Positions 1-11,865 of a DNA stretch of 64,000 nucleotides are shown here, piece by piece. Positions within the stretch are counted from its first letter, which is position 1. Every line of letters starts with the position of its first letter. The position numbers were made by a program, and so were the translations under genes. The notes under the pieces are model-generated. The model did not search any database, was not told the DNA's origin, and saw only the letters and a program-made list of their open reading frames with translations. Origin of the DNA: Artocarpus heterophyllus (lineage: Eukaryota; Streptophyta; Magnoliopsida; Rosales; Moraceae); the NCBI GenBank assembly GCA_025403435.1, contig CM046348.1, forward strand, positions 29,654,148-29,718,147. The letters run 5' to 3'.

Positions 1-1151
1 AAACACACATGAATTATCTAATCTTACCGAATTTCAACCAATCTGATAATTTGACATAAGTCACCAATTTATTAGAAAAGAACGTCGTATCATTACAGGA
101 TTTATTATGAGCTAGCAAAGTGGACCTAATGGACCTATATAGTTCAAGCCTTCGATAATTATAAAACCTAATATCTCAAATATATATTTCATAATTATCA
201 GCTCTAACGCTACTCTACTAAAAGCTTAGAGCTACACTCTTAAACTATATAGAATTACGAGCCCAAATAGCTAAGTCTACATGACATATCATAATGTATT
301 GTATCCCTATAGGATTATCCATAATCGGTTTAAGGATAAATTCTGTCTCACCCTCCCGATTATTTTTATCTTACGTTCTATTATCTTACGATCAAAAAAC
401 TTACTATGCATAGATAGTATACCATTCGGTTACACCTATGTATCCAAATGGTTGGCGCTCTAGTTTCTAATTATGGGATAGCGCATATAAGAGGATATCA
501 ATGACTCTAAAAGAGGAGCTATGGATTCCATATCTATGAATAATAGGTCTACGCTATCAAGAATCATGCCTCCAATATACCAGTATGCGTACCAACATAC
601 AATGTGGATGTCACCCTTTGGTACATCAAAAGACATAAGTCAAGACAACGAGCCCACCATTCATCTCAGGATTAAGATACAACACATATGATTGTCTAAA
701 GTGAATTGATTTCTTGAGACAAAATTATTAATCTAAATCAATTATGCTTTATGTCCCGATTCAATACATCGTCACCTATGACAATGCACCAATGTTTCTA
801 TTCGTGTAGTCCAGCTCCGATGGCCAAGACAAACCATCTCCTGTAATGGATATAGCAACATAACAATCTGTGCATGAATTAAGCCCCCAACTTTATTCCC
901 TCAATCGTAGATCTTATGATTTAGACCGTCACTTTTAGAATCATGTCTTTCATATAATTTGTTCATCATATGCTTGATTCTAAGGCTTAGATCGACAGTC
1001 TCAGACTTTTATTTGCTCATCATACATCCAACAAATATGAATGTAAAAAGGACAACAATTTGGTATATGAATAATAAATAAATTCTTTATTGATAAAAAT
1101 GTCTTCAAAAACATATTACATTTTTACTTCTTAGGGCATACAGGTCTAACA
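1..1151 (-). mobile_element. Copia element C0: partial 5' LTR (minus), cut by window edge
   Basis: Read on the minus strand this begins TGTTAGAC at 1151 and follows the first ~1.15 kb of the LTR seen complete at 3302-5416 and 61777-63811. The rest of C0 lies left of the window. Its outer end abuts gag sequence of C1 at 1152, which is what an insertion of C0, in opposite orientation, into C1 would give. The expected 5-bp target duplicate at the other end of C0 is not visible. Confidence 0.85.
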
Positions 1152-3301
1152 AGGGAAGACTTCTATTCCTGTAAACGGCAAGAACAAGAAGAAGAAAAAG
1201 AAGAACCCAAAGAAGTTTAAGTGCTTTCTCTGTGGGTAAGTCAGGCACATCAAGAAAAATTACAAGGACTTCCTTTCCCGAGGAGGTAAGTATGATCTTC
1301 TGGTCATAGAAACTTGTTTGGTTGAAGAATCAAGTGACACTTGGGTCATAAATTCTAGAGCAACTAATCATTTGTGTGTTTCTCTACAAGGGTTCAAAGA
1401 AACGATAAGTCCACTACATGAAGACTTCATGCTTCAGATAAGCGATAGATCCTTAGTGTTGGCTGAAGCAATGGGAGGTGTCCATCTTCATGATGAGTTA
1501 TTCATCATTGCCTTTATCCTTTTAGGGATATGCACTACAAATCTTATATTATCTTTTGAACAATGTGCCTTCAAAATCAGTTCCTAAAACTCCTCACGAC
1601 TTGTGGACGGGCAAGAAGTATATATTCAACCCGAGAGTTATATATTCATGCAAACCGAGAGGTATATATTCACTGGTGAAGCCTTCTTGGCTAAACCAGA
1701 TGAACATGACAGGGATCCTTACACTTACAAAGAGGCCATGGAAGATGTGGACTCAAAATTGTGGACAGAAGCTATGAATACTAAGATTAAGTCTATGGAG
1801 ACTAATTGAGTCTAGGAACTTGTGGATCTTCCTAAAAGGGTAAAACCATAAGGTGTAAGTGGATCTATAAGAGAAAGAAAAGAGCAGATGAAAAAGTTGA
1901 AACCTAAAGGTAAGGCTGGCAGTAAGGGCTACACGCAAAAGGAAGGAATTGATTACAAGAAAACATTTTCGCCTATAGCCATGCTTAAGTCCATTCGTAT
2001 TCTCTTGTCTATAGCTGCTGCTTTCAACTACAAAATATGACAGATGGATGTTAAGATGGCCTTTTTGAATGGCTATCTTGATAAGTACATATATATGGTA
2101 CAACCAGACGAGTTCAAGGCTAAGGATCAGAAGGGTGAGGTTTTTAAGTTGTTAAAGTCAATTTATGAACTTAAGCAGGCTTCTTGTGTTTAGAACATAA
2201 GATTCGATCAAGTGATCAAGACTTATAGGTTCGAACAAAATGTGGACAAAGTATGTGTTTACAAACATATTAAGGATAGGAAGTTTTTTTTTTTCCTTCT
2301 CTATACAGATGACATTCTGCTAATTGGTAATGACGTTGGGGCATTGTAATCGGTCAAATTATGGTTGACTTCAGTTTGACATGAAAGACTTAGGTGAAGC
2401 TAATTATGTTCTCAGTATCTAGATTTTTCAAGATAGGAAGAACAAAATGATAGCTTTGTACCAAGCAAGTTACATAGATAAAATTCTCAAGAAGTTTGCA
2501 ATATAAGATTCCAAGAAAGATGGGTAGCCATCTAGGTTTGGAATTACTCTTTCTAAAAAATACTCACCAAAGTTTGATGAAGAAAGAGAATATATGAAGA
2601 AGGTGTCGTATGCTTTGGTAGTGGATAGTCACATGTATGTCATGCTTTGCACACAATCAGATATTAGTTATGTGGTCGGGATAGTAAATCGATTTTAATC
2701 AGATATGGGACCCAACTACTGGGTTACGGTCAAGCATATTTTCAAATACTTGAAAGACTCGAGGGTATATGCTTCTATATTCGGGTGAGGATTTAACACC
2801 TCTAGGACATACTGATTTTGATTTTCAATCTTGTCCGGATTCAAGGAGATCGACTTTTGGTTTTGTGTTTACTCTGGGCAATGGTGCCATTGTTTGGAGA
2901 AGTGTCAAGCAAGATTGCACTTCGGATTCAACAATAGAGGCTGGGTATGTGGCAGCTAGTGATGCTTCAAAAGAAGCAGTGCACCTCCGCAAGTTCTTTG
3001 GGGCTCTTAAGATAGTTTCTGGTATGGATAAGGCGGTATCGCTATATTGTGATAACACTATGGTGATAGCTAATGCTAAGGAACCAACATTTCATAAAAA
3101 GAGTAAGCATATTGATTAGAAGTATCATGTGATAAAGGACTTGATTAAGGGCAGTCATGTTGCAATATGCCAAATCGCATCTGAGGACAATTTAGCTGAT
3201 CCATTTATGAAGACACTAATTGCAAGAGTTTTTGAGAGGTATGTGGAAGCTATAGGTATGTGGGATATGCCATATTTACTCACTTAGTACAAGTGGGAGA
3301 A
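1152..3301 (+). pseudogene. Copia C1 gag-pol remnant (protease, integrase scrap, RT, RNase H)
   Basis: Domains in order: a decayed gag zinc knuckle near 1213-1267 (first two Cys kept, then a stop, last Cys replaced by Tyr); protease start at 1339-1371 with WVINSRATNH where copia has D-S-G, so the catalytic Asp is Asn; a short stretch matching the integrase C-terminus (1556-1620); RT from about 1730, with QMDVKMAFLNG (2040-2073) and YTDD near 2301-2312; RNase H from 2769, including SCPDSRRSTFGF and HKKSKHID. Many stops and frameshifts. Most of the integrase core is absent, joined protease-to-integrase-tail, so this copy cannot be autonomous. Lineage is copia because RT follows integrase and because of the RNase H signature. 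Confidence 0.9.
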
Positions 3302-3828
3302 TGTTAGACATGTATGCCTTAAGAAGTAAAATGTAATATGCTTTTGGAGATATTTTATCAATAAAGAATTTATTTATTATTCATAACCAAATTGTTGTCC
3401 TCTTTACGTTTAGATTGTTGGATGTACGATAAGCAAACAAAAGTCTGAGACTGTCAATCCAAACCTTTCAGAATCAGGCATATGATGAACAAATTATGCA
3501 GAAGAATGATTCTAAAGGTGATGGTCTAAATTATAAGATCCATAATCAATGGAATAAAGTTAGGGACTTTGGTTATGCTAAAATTGTTATGTTTTCTATA
3601 TCTCTAACGGGAGATAGCTTGTCTTGGCCATCGAAGTTGGACTTTACGAATAGAAACATCAGTATATTGTCATAGGTGATGATGTATTGGATTAGGACAT
3701 AAAGTGGAATTGATTTGGACTAATACTTTTGTCTGGAAAAATCAATTCACTTTAGACAATTATATGTATTGTATCTTAATCCTAAAATGACTAATAAGCC
3801 CGTTGTCTTGAATTATGTCTTTTGATGT

Positions 3829-4274
3829 ACCAAAGGGTGACATCCTGACTTTATCATGGCACGTATATCGATACATTAGAAACATGACTCTGATAGCGTA
3901 GACCTGTTATTCATAGATACAGAATCCATGGCTTCTCTTTAGGAGTTGACGATATCCTCTCATATGCGTTATCTTGTAATTGAAATACTAGAGCGCTCAA
4001 TCATTTGGATACATAGGTGTAACCAAATGGTATACTGTCCTTGGATGGTATACCAAAGGGTGACATCCTGACTTTATCATGGCACGTATATCGATACATT
4101 GGAAACATGACTCTGATAGCGTAGACTTGTTATTCATAGAGACAAAATCCATGGCTTCTCTTTAGGAGTCGACGATATCCTCTTATATGCATTATCTTGT
4201 AATTGGAAGACTAGAGCGCTCAATCGTTTGGATACATAGGTGTAACTAAATGGTATACTGTCCTTGGATGGTAA
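3829..4274 (+). repeat. 223-bp direct tandem duplication inside the C1 LTR
   Basis: Two copies, 3829-4051 and 4052-4274, both starting ACCAAAGGGTGACATCC and differing at few positions. The same LTR region occurs once in C0, C2 and the solo LTR, so the duplication is private to this copy or subfamily. It lies in U3, upstream of the TATA box. Confidence 0.88.
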
Positions 4275-4870
4275 GTTTTCCTATGGTGAGATAATGGAAT
4301 GTAAGAGAAAAATAATCAAAAAGGTAAGATAGAATTTATCCTTAAGTCTATTATGGATATTCTATAGAGATACGACGCATCATAATATGTCATGGACACT
4401 TAGCTAATTTAGGCTTCGTAATTTTATGTAGTTCAAAAACGCAGCTCTAAGCTTTTAGTGGAGTAGCGTTAGAGTTGATAATTATAAAATGTATATCTAG
4501 GATATTATATTTTATAATTATTGGAGCTTGAATTATATAGGTCCATCAGGTCCTCTTTATTAGCTCATAATAAATTTTATAGCGATACGGTGTGCTTTTT
4601 CAATAAATTGGTGACTTATGTCAAATTATTAGATTTGCTAAAATTCGGTAGGATCAGATAATTCTTGTATGTTTATTGGTTGAATTAATTTTATAAAATT
4701 AATTCAAGATAAACTTGTTAAATTATCAGGAATATTTATTTTCCTAGAGATTATCTAGATATGACTGTTTTAATCAAATAATTAATTTATTTGTTTATTT
4801 GAATTAAAACTAAGGCTCTATCCAAAAAATCTCGGGTGGGAAATAAAGGGTTCTCATGAATCATCTTATC

Positions 4871-4918
4871 ACAAGTTCAGCAGGCCGATACGTTAGTTCG
4901 ACCTGTCGATCTAATGAT
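4871..4918 (+). repeat. Palindromic GTTCGGCAGGCCGAAC-type array (copia C1 LTR)
   Basis: Two degenerate copies, GTTCAGCAGGCCGATA and, in the other orientation, GTTCGACCTGTCGAT, about 27 bp apart. Same motif as in the Tekay LTRs although the LTRs are otherwise unrelated. Confidence 0.7.
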
Positions 4919-5017
4919 AATTTGATCATGCGTTTCAGAGGCCATTTTATCAGATTTAGATCTATATTCAAATTTTTAAGGCCTTAGCTAATAATGACCA
5001 ACCTAGGGGACGACCTC

Positions 5018-5025
5018 TATAAATA
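5018..5025 (+). promoter_or_regulatory. TATA box of the copia LTR promoter
   Basis: TATAAATA within CTCTATAAATAGGG. The equivalent box is present in the C2 LTRs on the minus strand (near 57531 and 62190). It probably marks the U3/R promoter of this family. Confidence 0.7.
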
Positions 5026-5457
5026 GGGAGTGAGTTTTTAAGTTACTTAGATTAGTTAAGAAACTAAGAGTGAGCACTCTAGTCTGTGAGTCTCTGAAAG
5101 TCCTTGAAGAGTTATTATTCACAAATCATGAATGCTAGTTTTGGGTTTTCTCAATTGATTGGAAGGAGAGTCATTGGAGGAAGAGCTATACGACATGTGC
5201 CCATACACATACCGATCATGGATAAAGAATAGCAAAGAAAATCAGTTGGTTGAGGCTCTTTTAGAACATTCTTCTCTTCACATATTGCAGGAGCTCTTCG
5301 GCATTCAAAGGCTATAAGATCTGATTAATTTATGTATATAGAGTACAAAACTTATGTTTTAGAAAATATTTTGATTAAAAATTTTAAAATTTCATATATG
5401 TACTATTTTTCCAACACCGACAACGTAGCAAAAGCTCTACAAGCTCAAGAAGTCTAA

Positions 5458-5960
5458 TTGTCACCTCATGGTCAAGAACCCAAACAATATCAAGAATGTA
5501 GGCTTTTTGTTGATAATGGAATTAATGGTCGGTGTATACTTGTTGCACTTAGAAAGGCATGGATAGAAAGTCTTCTAACTGATATAGTCCATGAAAGACC
5601 TTTAGGGGATGAAAACATGCGCCTTAACATCATTACCACTAGAGTTAGAATGGCTAAATTGCTTGCTTCGACAATTGAAGCAACAACTATGGGTGAAGCT
5701 GTCACAAGCTTTATTGCATAGTCAAAAAGGTTAATTGAAGTCATTGAAAAGATGAAGACGAGTCGAGCGCCTAGCCACTTTCCTCAACATGTTGAGAGAA
5801 AGAAATACAAAAAAAAAAAAAAAGCTAGCAAAGCAAGAGAATCGCAACATAAGGTAGAACAAGAATGAGTGGTTGAGAAACAACCCGTTGTGAATGAGCC
5901 ACTCCCTTCATTTAACTTCTCTTTAGTACCTCAAGAATTTATGCAGTTGGCTTTGTGCGC
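5458..5960 (+). pseudogene. CACTA-associated ORF, N-terminal part
   Basis: An open stretch of 87 codons reads CRLFVDNGIN, then PLGDENMRLN and a block ending VTSFIA, a stop, then SKRLIEV. This order (short Cys-containing strand, PLG-x-EN-x-R, then a block normally ending FVAWP) is that of the region preceding the protease domain in plant Ptta/En/Spm-type CACTA proteins. Downstream, after a Lys-rich stretch with poly-A at 5810-5822, it continues to PLPSFNFSLVPQEF. At least two stops interrupt it. It encodes no transposase catalytic domain; TNP2-type sequence is not seen. Confidence 0.6.
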
Positions 5961-6219
5961 ACATTTTTTCATGCACGATGGGTCGGTGATTCAGTGCCCG
6001 ATACCAACATAAAGACATTTACTACTTTATCACCTTTGATGAAATCGGGGCAAACTGTATGATGGTATACCTCAAGTTATAGCTCTATCCTTAATTCTTA
6101 TTTTTTAAAATCCAAGTAGAGTTGTAAGATGTATTCAAATTAGTTAGTGCATTGTTTTCATTGTAGTTTTTTAGCATTGTGAAAGTGCATTGTTTTCATT
6201 GTCGTTTTTTAGCGTTGTG

Positions 6220-6500
6220 AAAGTCAAGGCAAGGCACACAATTTCAGCTTCATATCTCTAACCCTTGTTTCAAGTGTTGTAAGAGACCCACAAGGTGATG
6301 TTAGAAAGCGTGCTATGTCGCTTCTTCACCTATTAGCTCAAGCACCGAGGGAGAAATTATTCTTCGTGTTATACAATGTTAGAGAACATTGGATATTGAC
6401 ACTTGTTTCTCCATAAAAGGACCAAATATTTTGGTTTGATCTCCTCGTACACCCACCACGTGATGATTTTGTATCACTTGCAAGATTATAAGTATCAATT
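6220..6500 (+). pseudogene. Ulp1/C48-like cysteine protease remnant of the CACTA element
   Basis: Translation gives a helix-rich lead (VRKRAMSLLHLLAQAP) followed by NVREHWILTLVSP and, after a stop, FWFDLL. In plant CACTA-captured Ulp1 domains the catalytic His is in an HW pair and the Asp follows in a WxDxL context; both are recognisable. The catalytic Cys block (Q-G-x-x-C-G) is not found. The stop between His and Asp and the missing Cys make it inactive. Confidence 0.6.
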
Positions 6501-6986
6501 TTTCTTATAACATTAAGTATATTAAGTTTTACATAATTGTGTTGATTAATTCATTTTAATCATGACACATTGTTAGACCGCTTAACGATTGAAAACTTCA
6601 AGTGGGAAGTGGTGTAACAAGGTGAGCGAGTTCTAACAATAATGTCCAAGACAACAAGGAAACATACAATGTGGTTTTTTTTTATTCTACGTTACACACA
6701 AGATATAATTAATAATGGTATCTAAGCCCTATCAAAAAAGGAATTTTATATATATACAAATATAAATGAAGTTAAAATTGAAGGGGTACAATTTGTAAAT
6801 AAGTATGTCAAATTTAGCTAGAGTAATAGATAAATGATTATGTAAAATAGTTCAATGTAAATGTTTTTGTAAAGATTTTATAATTTCAATGTACATATCT
6901 TTTTTTCAATCACGGGCTTATAGTAATGGATAACATATGGGACTAGCCATCCTATGGGAAATCAAAAATTCAGTGTTTTTTTTGTC

Positions 6987-7412
6987 CACGACGGTTTTTG
7001 TTAGAAATTGTCGTGAAAACACATCCTTACATGACGGTTTCTATGAAAAACCATCATTTAAGGTTCAAGGATGTCAATTTTTAACGGCGACTTTTAAGAA
7101 AAACCGTTGTATAATGTTAGCTTCCACGACGATTTTTCAAAAAAACGGTCATGTAAGGTATTATTTCTATGACGATTTTCTCAAAAAACCATCATGTAAG
7201 GATATATTTTCACGATGGTTTTTTAAAAAAAGTTGTGATAGAGGGCCCCAAATGTTCCAAATCAGCACCTAAATTTGGCCCCTAAACAGATGTCCCACGA
7301 CGGTAAAAAACTGTTGTGAAAACTTAATTTGGTACTACGATAGTTTTTTAACCGTCGTGAAAGTTTCTACGATGGTTCAAGACCGTCGTGGAAGGCCGTG
7401 TCTGTAGTAGTG
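6987..7412 (+). repeat. CACTA subterminal hairpin repeats and 3' terminal inverted repeat
   Basis: The unit CACGACGGTTTTT followed some 20-30 bp later by its inverse occurs again and again, giving a run of adjacent small hairpins; many copies have drifted by C-to-T changes (CATGACGG, ACGATGG). The last 17 bp, CCGTGTCTGTAGTAGTG, are the terminal repeat. A possible 3-bp target duplicate would be TAT at 7413-7415. Such subterminal motifs are known binding sites for CACTA TNPA-type proteins. Confidence 0.82.
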
Positions 7413-8046
7413 TATGAACTGATTTATAATTATTAAATAATATGATTATTTAATAATAAATAATAATTAATTTTAAAAAACACATGATGAGTCCGACCCA
7501 TTGTGTGTGGTGCATTCTACTATAGGAAAAAGTTCCATGTATAGTCCAAAACTTTTTCACCAAGTTTTTATATTTAGAATTTATATTTTTTGGATAAATG
7601 TGATTTGATTTAAAATTGGAAGGTTAAATTTGAAAAGAAATGAGATTGGGTAACAGGCAGTTTTTTTCCTTCCCTTCTCCTATGATTGGCACCCCAAGCA
7701 CAGAGGATCTCTCTATGTGTGGCGTCATATGCTTGGAAAGAAAATATTGTCTTTTATTTTAATTAAATATTTGATATTTAAAAATAAAATAAAGGAAGCT
7801 TACAAATTTAAGTGGGTCTTCCATTCTCTATAAATAGAGAACTCCTCTAGTCATTCTATACACAATTGAGAGTCTTTGAGAGACTGTAAAAACTCTATCA
7901 AAACTCTTATTTAGGCGTGTAGAGAGAGAGAAAAAGAAGTGTTCTGTCATAAAATTCATTGTCTAAAATATATATTTGCACCCTTCACATTTAAATTTTG
8001 GTTTCAGTAACCATTTTCCTTCTAATTTGAGGCGGTTGAACTCAAC
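7413..8046 (+). repeat. Possible decayed LTR with TATA box
   Basis: No ORF. AT-rich sequence with a TATA box at 7829-7836 (CTATAAATAGAG), followed by a leader-like stretch and a CAACA at about 8042-8046, an arrangement like a copia LTR. No TG start, second LTR or primer site could be fixed, so a host promoter fragment remains possible. Confidence 0.35.
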
Positions 8047-10284
8047 AACTCCAAGTGCCAATAACGTTAATTTAAACTTCAATATATTTGAAGAGAGACC
8101 ATGAGCTTGTGGAGGAAGGGAACAAGAGGTATGTGGTTGGAAGCATTGGGGTTAGAATTGAAAGAATAATGAGGGAAATTTTAGGAAGAGACTAATCCTT
8201 TATTAGTTTATTTGGTATAGAGCATTGTGCATGGGTCATTTTATGCAAATATTAATATAAATTAGAGTAGATTGCATTGTTGTATTATGAACTATTCGCT
8301 TTTTTATAATGTATTTCGAATTTTTAATCTTTGTACAATACATTCTAAACTTTGAAATCATCGATAATTAAGACCCAATAGCTTTAATTTTTGTAAAGTA
8401 TTTTTTTTTGCATGTTGAGCTTTAATTTTCTTAAAATAACGAGTTCTATTTTTAAGAAAACTCATATATAAAGTTGTGACTAAAATTGTCCATTTTTTAA
8501 AATTTTTTTTAGCTATTAGACTTCAATTGTTGATTTCAAAATTCAAGGTGTGCATTTTGCTTAGATTAAAAGTTTAATGTGTATTATACAAAAATCAAAT
8601 AGTTTAGAATAAAACAATACAATTTACTTTATAAATTAATAAAAGGACAATATAGTATTTTTTTCCCAGTAAAAGTGAATTATTCCTTTTCCTTTTGCAT
8701 CCAATGCCAGTACTAGCTTTTCATCGGGACTACTACCAGCGCCGGCTCAACATAGGTTGGGGCCTTAAGCATAACATTTTAAGAGGCCTCTTATTGTTTT
8801 ACATTAAAGTTTGTTGATTAGCTAGTACTTTATTCACGCAAAAAATTTCTCTCTTTTCGCTTTTCAAGAAGCAAGTTTCTTGCTAATTAATTTCATATTT
8901 ATCTATTTTAAAAATAAGATTTCTTCTCTAAGTGCCAAAAAAATAACTTTTCTATAGTCTGATTTGTAGGAAAGAAGTGAGTTGATTATATCTAAGGTAA
9001 AAAGATAGAACCCTACTAGTGGGAATATCTACCTAAGAAAGGCTCCTAGAAAAACCCTATTTCATGTTTATTTTCTAATTGAAAAAATACCAAAAAATCA
9101 CCTAACTTTTAAACAGTGAAGGCAACAACGTTAACTTTCCAAAATAATTTTATTCGTACATCTTTTTTTACTCAATATTTGTAGATCTTTAAATTCGTAA
9201 AAGAATTACATATGCAAGTGAGAAGGGAAAAAAAAAAAACTTAGAGACTTGTATTAAAAAGACAGAAAAAGAAATGAGGAGTAAGTATTAATTAAAAGTT
9301 ACAACCTCTAAAAAATAACAACAAAAATTTTTTGGATATAGCACATAATAGCATTAATTCTAAATTAACTTATTGATGCGAAATAAATAATTAACATTCG
9401 AAGAAACTATTTGTGCTTTTATTATTGTGTTAACATACAAATAAACAAAAAGGAAATTTCAAAAATAATATTGGATCAAGCCAACGCTAGCGAAACATGG
9501 GGCAATTCATGTCGCTCTTGACTTTGATATATCGAATGTATGGAAAGATCATACATGTAAGCGTTTTTCTTTTAAACCTATATGGCTTACTAATCCAAAT
9601 TATGGAAATGTTTTCTTGTGAGCATGGATGGGGATTGAGTCATGGCGTGATAATAGTATCTTTAACGGCAGACTAAATGTTCGTTTGCTTCAGAGATACA
9701 CATCATGGTAGTTTGAATTTTTTAAGTTTAAAATGAAAAGTTTAAAAAATATGGTTTGAAACTAGAATGATAGTGGTTGAAACGTAAGTCTAATTAATTT
9801 TGAGTTTGAAAAAAATCTAAAATTGTGTTTGGATTTGACAAAAAGAGTTAAAGTACTACCTAAGCCGAGCCAAGCTAAGCTGAGTTTCCAAAGCTACCAC
9901 CTATGCATATGAGAGAAGTCATTGGAGCCGAGCCAAGCCACTAGACGCCAGATGCCAGATGCCAAACACAAGCCACACGTGTTCGCGTCGACAAAGCATC
10001 TCCCTGCGCGTGTGCGCGTCCCAGCCCGGCAGCTTCACTTGTTAAAGCATGTCCTTCAGTCGTAGGTGGCGCGTGTCCCAACAAAGTTGGAGCCTCCCTT
10101 ACAGACGTTAGTGAGCATGTCCCACATGGGAGAAGCTGAGTAGAGTTTATAGGGGGGTTAATCTAGCTTGGGTCTTTATTGACATCAAGTTGTCTTATCA
10201 GACTTTTGAGGGGCATTAATAAAATACATCCAAACACTTACTCAGGGGAAAATTTGACCTCTTGAACCCTCCAAACAAACAATC
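8047..10284. other. Non-genic AT-rich stretch
   Basis: No coding sequence recognised. At 8737-8770 CAGCGCCGGCTCAACATAGG, then GGGGCCTTAAGC, resembles the terminus of plant hAT elements, but no partner terminus or 8-bp duplicate was found. 9960-10140 is GC-richer, with no recognisable feature. Confidence 0.5.
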
Positions 10285-11865
10285 CCTAAATAGATGTGCT
10301 AATATGCTGCAATCGTGGGGGATGTGCATTATGTTAATATTCCAAAAAAGACAGCAGCATTGTAGAAGTATATTGAGAGGTTAAATAATTCGGCAGATTG
10401 GGGTTCAAACAGATATAGAACTTTGGAAGCCGAGAGGGAACTTGACTGATTGTTATGCCTAAAAGAACATTATTGGAAACAAAAGTCGCGTGCAGATTGG
10501 CTAGAAGGGGTTGATCATAATGCTAAATACTTTCACTCGAAAGCCTCACAACGCCGCAAGAAAAATTATATAAAGGGCATTGAGAACTCCCGGGGAGATT
10601 ATGTGACTTCCAAAGAAGAGGTGGTAGGTGCAGTAGAAGATCGATAATAATTTCTCGACTATTCTCTTGGATGAAGACCATATTTCATAGGTTCTAGAAG
10701 GAGTGGAAAATCATATTTCGGAGGAAATGAGAGCGGATCTTGATCCTCCATTATCGGCTGATGAAATTAAACAAGTCGTGCTTGGTATGGGGGCTTGGAA
10801 AGCTCCAGAGTCAGACGGATTTCATGCGAGCTTCTATCAACAAAATTGGAACATGGTTGGTGGGGAAGTAACTCAGTTGTGTTTGCAGATCCTCAACGAA
10901 AATCAATCTATCAAACTGCTTAATGAGACGCATATTGTTCTCATCCCAAATATTAAGTCACATTAAGTCTCCAAAGAAGGTTTTAGACCATAGACCTACA
11001 AGTTTGTGTAACATGGTTTCCGAATTAGTCACAAAAACACTTGCCAATAGGCTCAAAGTTCACCTTCCTAAAATTGTTTCAGACGAACATAGTGCGTTTG
11101 CACCTGGGAAACTCATTATTGATAACATTATTGTCGCTTTTGAAACGATTCACACGATTCGATAGAAGATGGGAGGAAAGGTGGCATTGAAGCTAGATAT
11201 GAGCAAAGCTTATGACAAGGTCGATTGCGAATTCTTGAAAGCTATAATAAGAAGCTTGGGCTTCTTTGATAGATGGGTGAGTCGAGTGATGGATTATGCA
11301 GAGACTGTTCAATTTTCTTTCCTTCTAAATGACTGTTCGTTTGGCATGGTGGTTCCTTGTGTGGAGCTTTTCTTGTCTCTATTACACTCGATGGAGAGGA
11401 AAAACCAATTAGTTGGTATCAAATGTGCTCGTTAAGCGCCTAAATTTTCTCACTCGCTATTTGCAGACAATAGTGTTATTTTCTGTTAGAAAGATGAGAC
11501 TAATTGTCAAGCTATCCAGAATGTGCTGGATAAACATAAGCATGCATCTGGACAACGTAACAATCTCCAAAAAACGCTTGTAAGTTTCGGCTTTAACATG
11601 GATGAGGGAACATGGGGTAATATTCTAACTTCTGTTGGACTAGATGAGTCGGCAGCATATGACTTCTATCAAAGCCTCTCAGCTTTCGTTGGAAGGAATA
11701 AGAGACGTCTCTTTGATAGTATTAAAGAGAGAATCTTGAAGAAGCTACAACTTTGGAGAGGTAAAATGTTCTCGGTAGGAGGTAAGAAAATCCTAATTAG
11801 GATCACGGCCCAAGCTACTTCTGCCCATGCTGTAAGTGTTCTTACGTTATCCCTCTACATTGTGT
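10285..11865 (+). pseudogene. LINE reverse transcriptase remnant
   Basis: Starts with the pre-RT linker (LEAERELD, KEHYWKQKSRADWL, then KYFHSKASQRRKKN), continues with MGAWKAPESDGFHASFYQ, DHRPTSLCN, FAPGKLIIDNI and LKLDMSKAYDKV (catalytic Asp kept, about 11199-11222). The second catalytic block is FADN at 11461-11471 instead of FADD, so the last catalytic Asp is Asn. Separate open stretches at 10450-10647, 10703-10966, 10923-11165, 11169-11435 and 11523-11867 show at least four stops or frameshifts. Product would be the RT that copies LINE RNA at the target site; this copy is dead. Confidence 0.88.

Larger units (their letters stand above)
1152..5416 (+). mobile_element. Copia element C1: internal region remnant plus 3' LTR
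   Basis: Ty1/copia element on the plus strand: end of gag, protease, a short piece of integrase, RT, RNase H, polypurine tract (AGTGGGAGA) and one LTR. Its 5' LTR and most of gag are missing because C0 interrupts it at 1151/1152. Internal length is about 2.1 kb, roughly half of an autonomous copia, mainly through loss of integrase. The right end CCAACA at 5411-5416 abuts CACTA sequence, so C1 probably inserted into that transposon. Confidence 0.88.
3302..5416 (+). repeat. Copia C1 3' LTR
   Basis: Starts TGTTAGACATG right after the polypurine tract and ends CCAACA. It is 2115 bp; without an internal 223-bp duplication it would be about 1.9 kb, matching the other family LTRs here. It contains a TATA box (5018-5025) and a short palindromic-motif array (4871-4918) about 100-150 bp upstream of that box. 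Confidence 0.88.
5417..7412 (+). mobile_element. CACTA (En/Spm) DNA transposon, 3' part
   Basis: Contains coding remnants typical of plant CACTA elements with a Ulp1-like protease, a subterminal region full of CACGACGG inverted motifs, and a terminus that reads CACTACTACAGACACGG on the minus strand, ending at 7412. No matching 5' terminus is in the window; copia C1 occupies the left side, so the element was interrupted and its other part lost or outside. Confidence 0.82.

Noticed and set aside
281..463. 60-89-residue ORF starting MTYHN repeated at 281, 58267 and 62942
   Set aside because: It is antisense sequence within the copia LTR, with frame changes between copies and no codon-level conservation that I can see.
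1144..1156. LTR end joined to gag of the same family read as autointegration
   Set aside because: A nested insertion in opposite orientation gives the same junction and needs fewer steps.
8737..8770. hAT transposon terminus (CAGCGCCGGC)
   Set aside because: No partner terminus and no 8-bp duplicate found; kept only as a remark.
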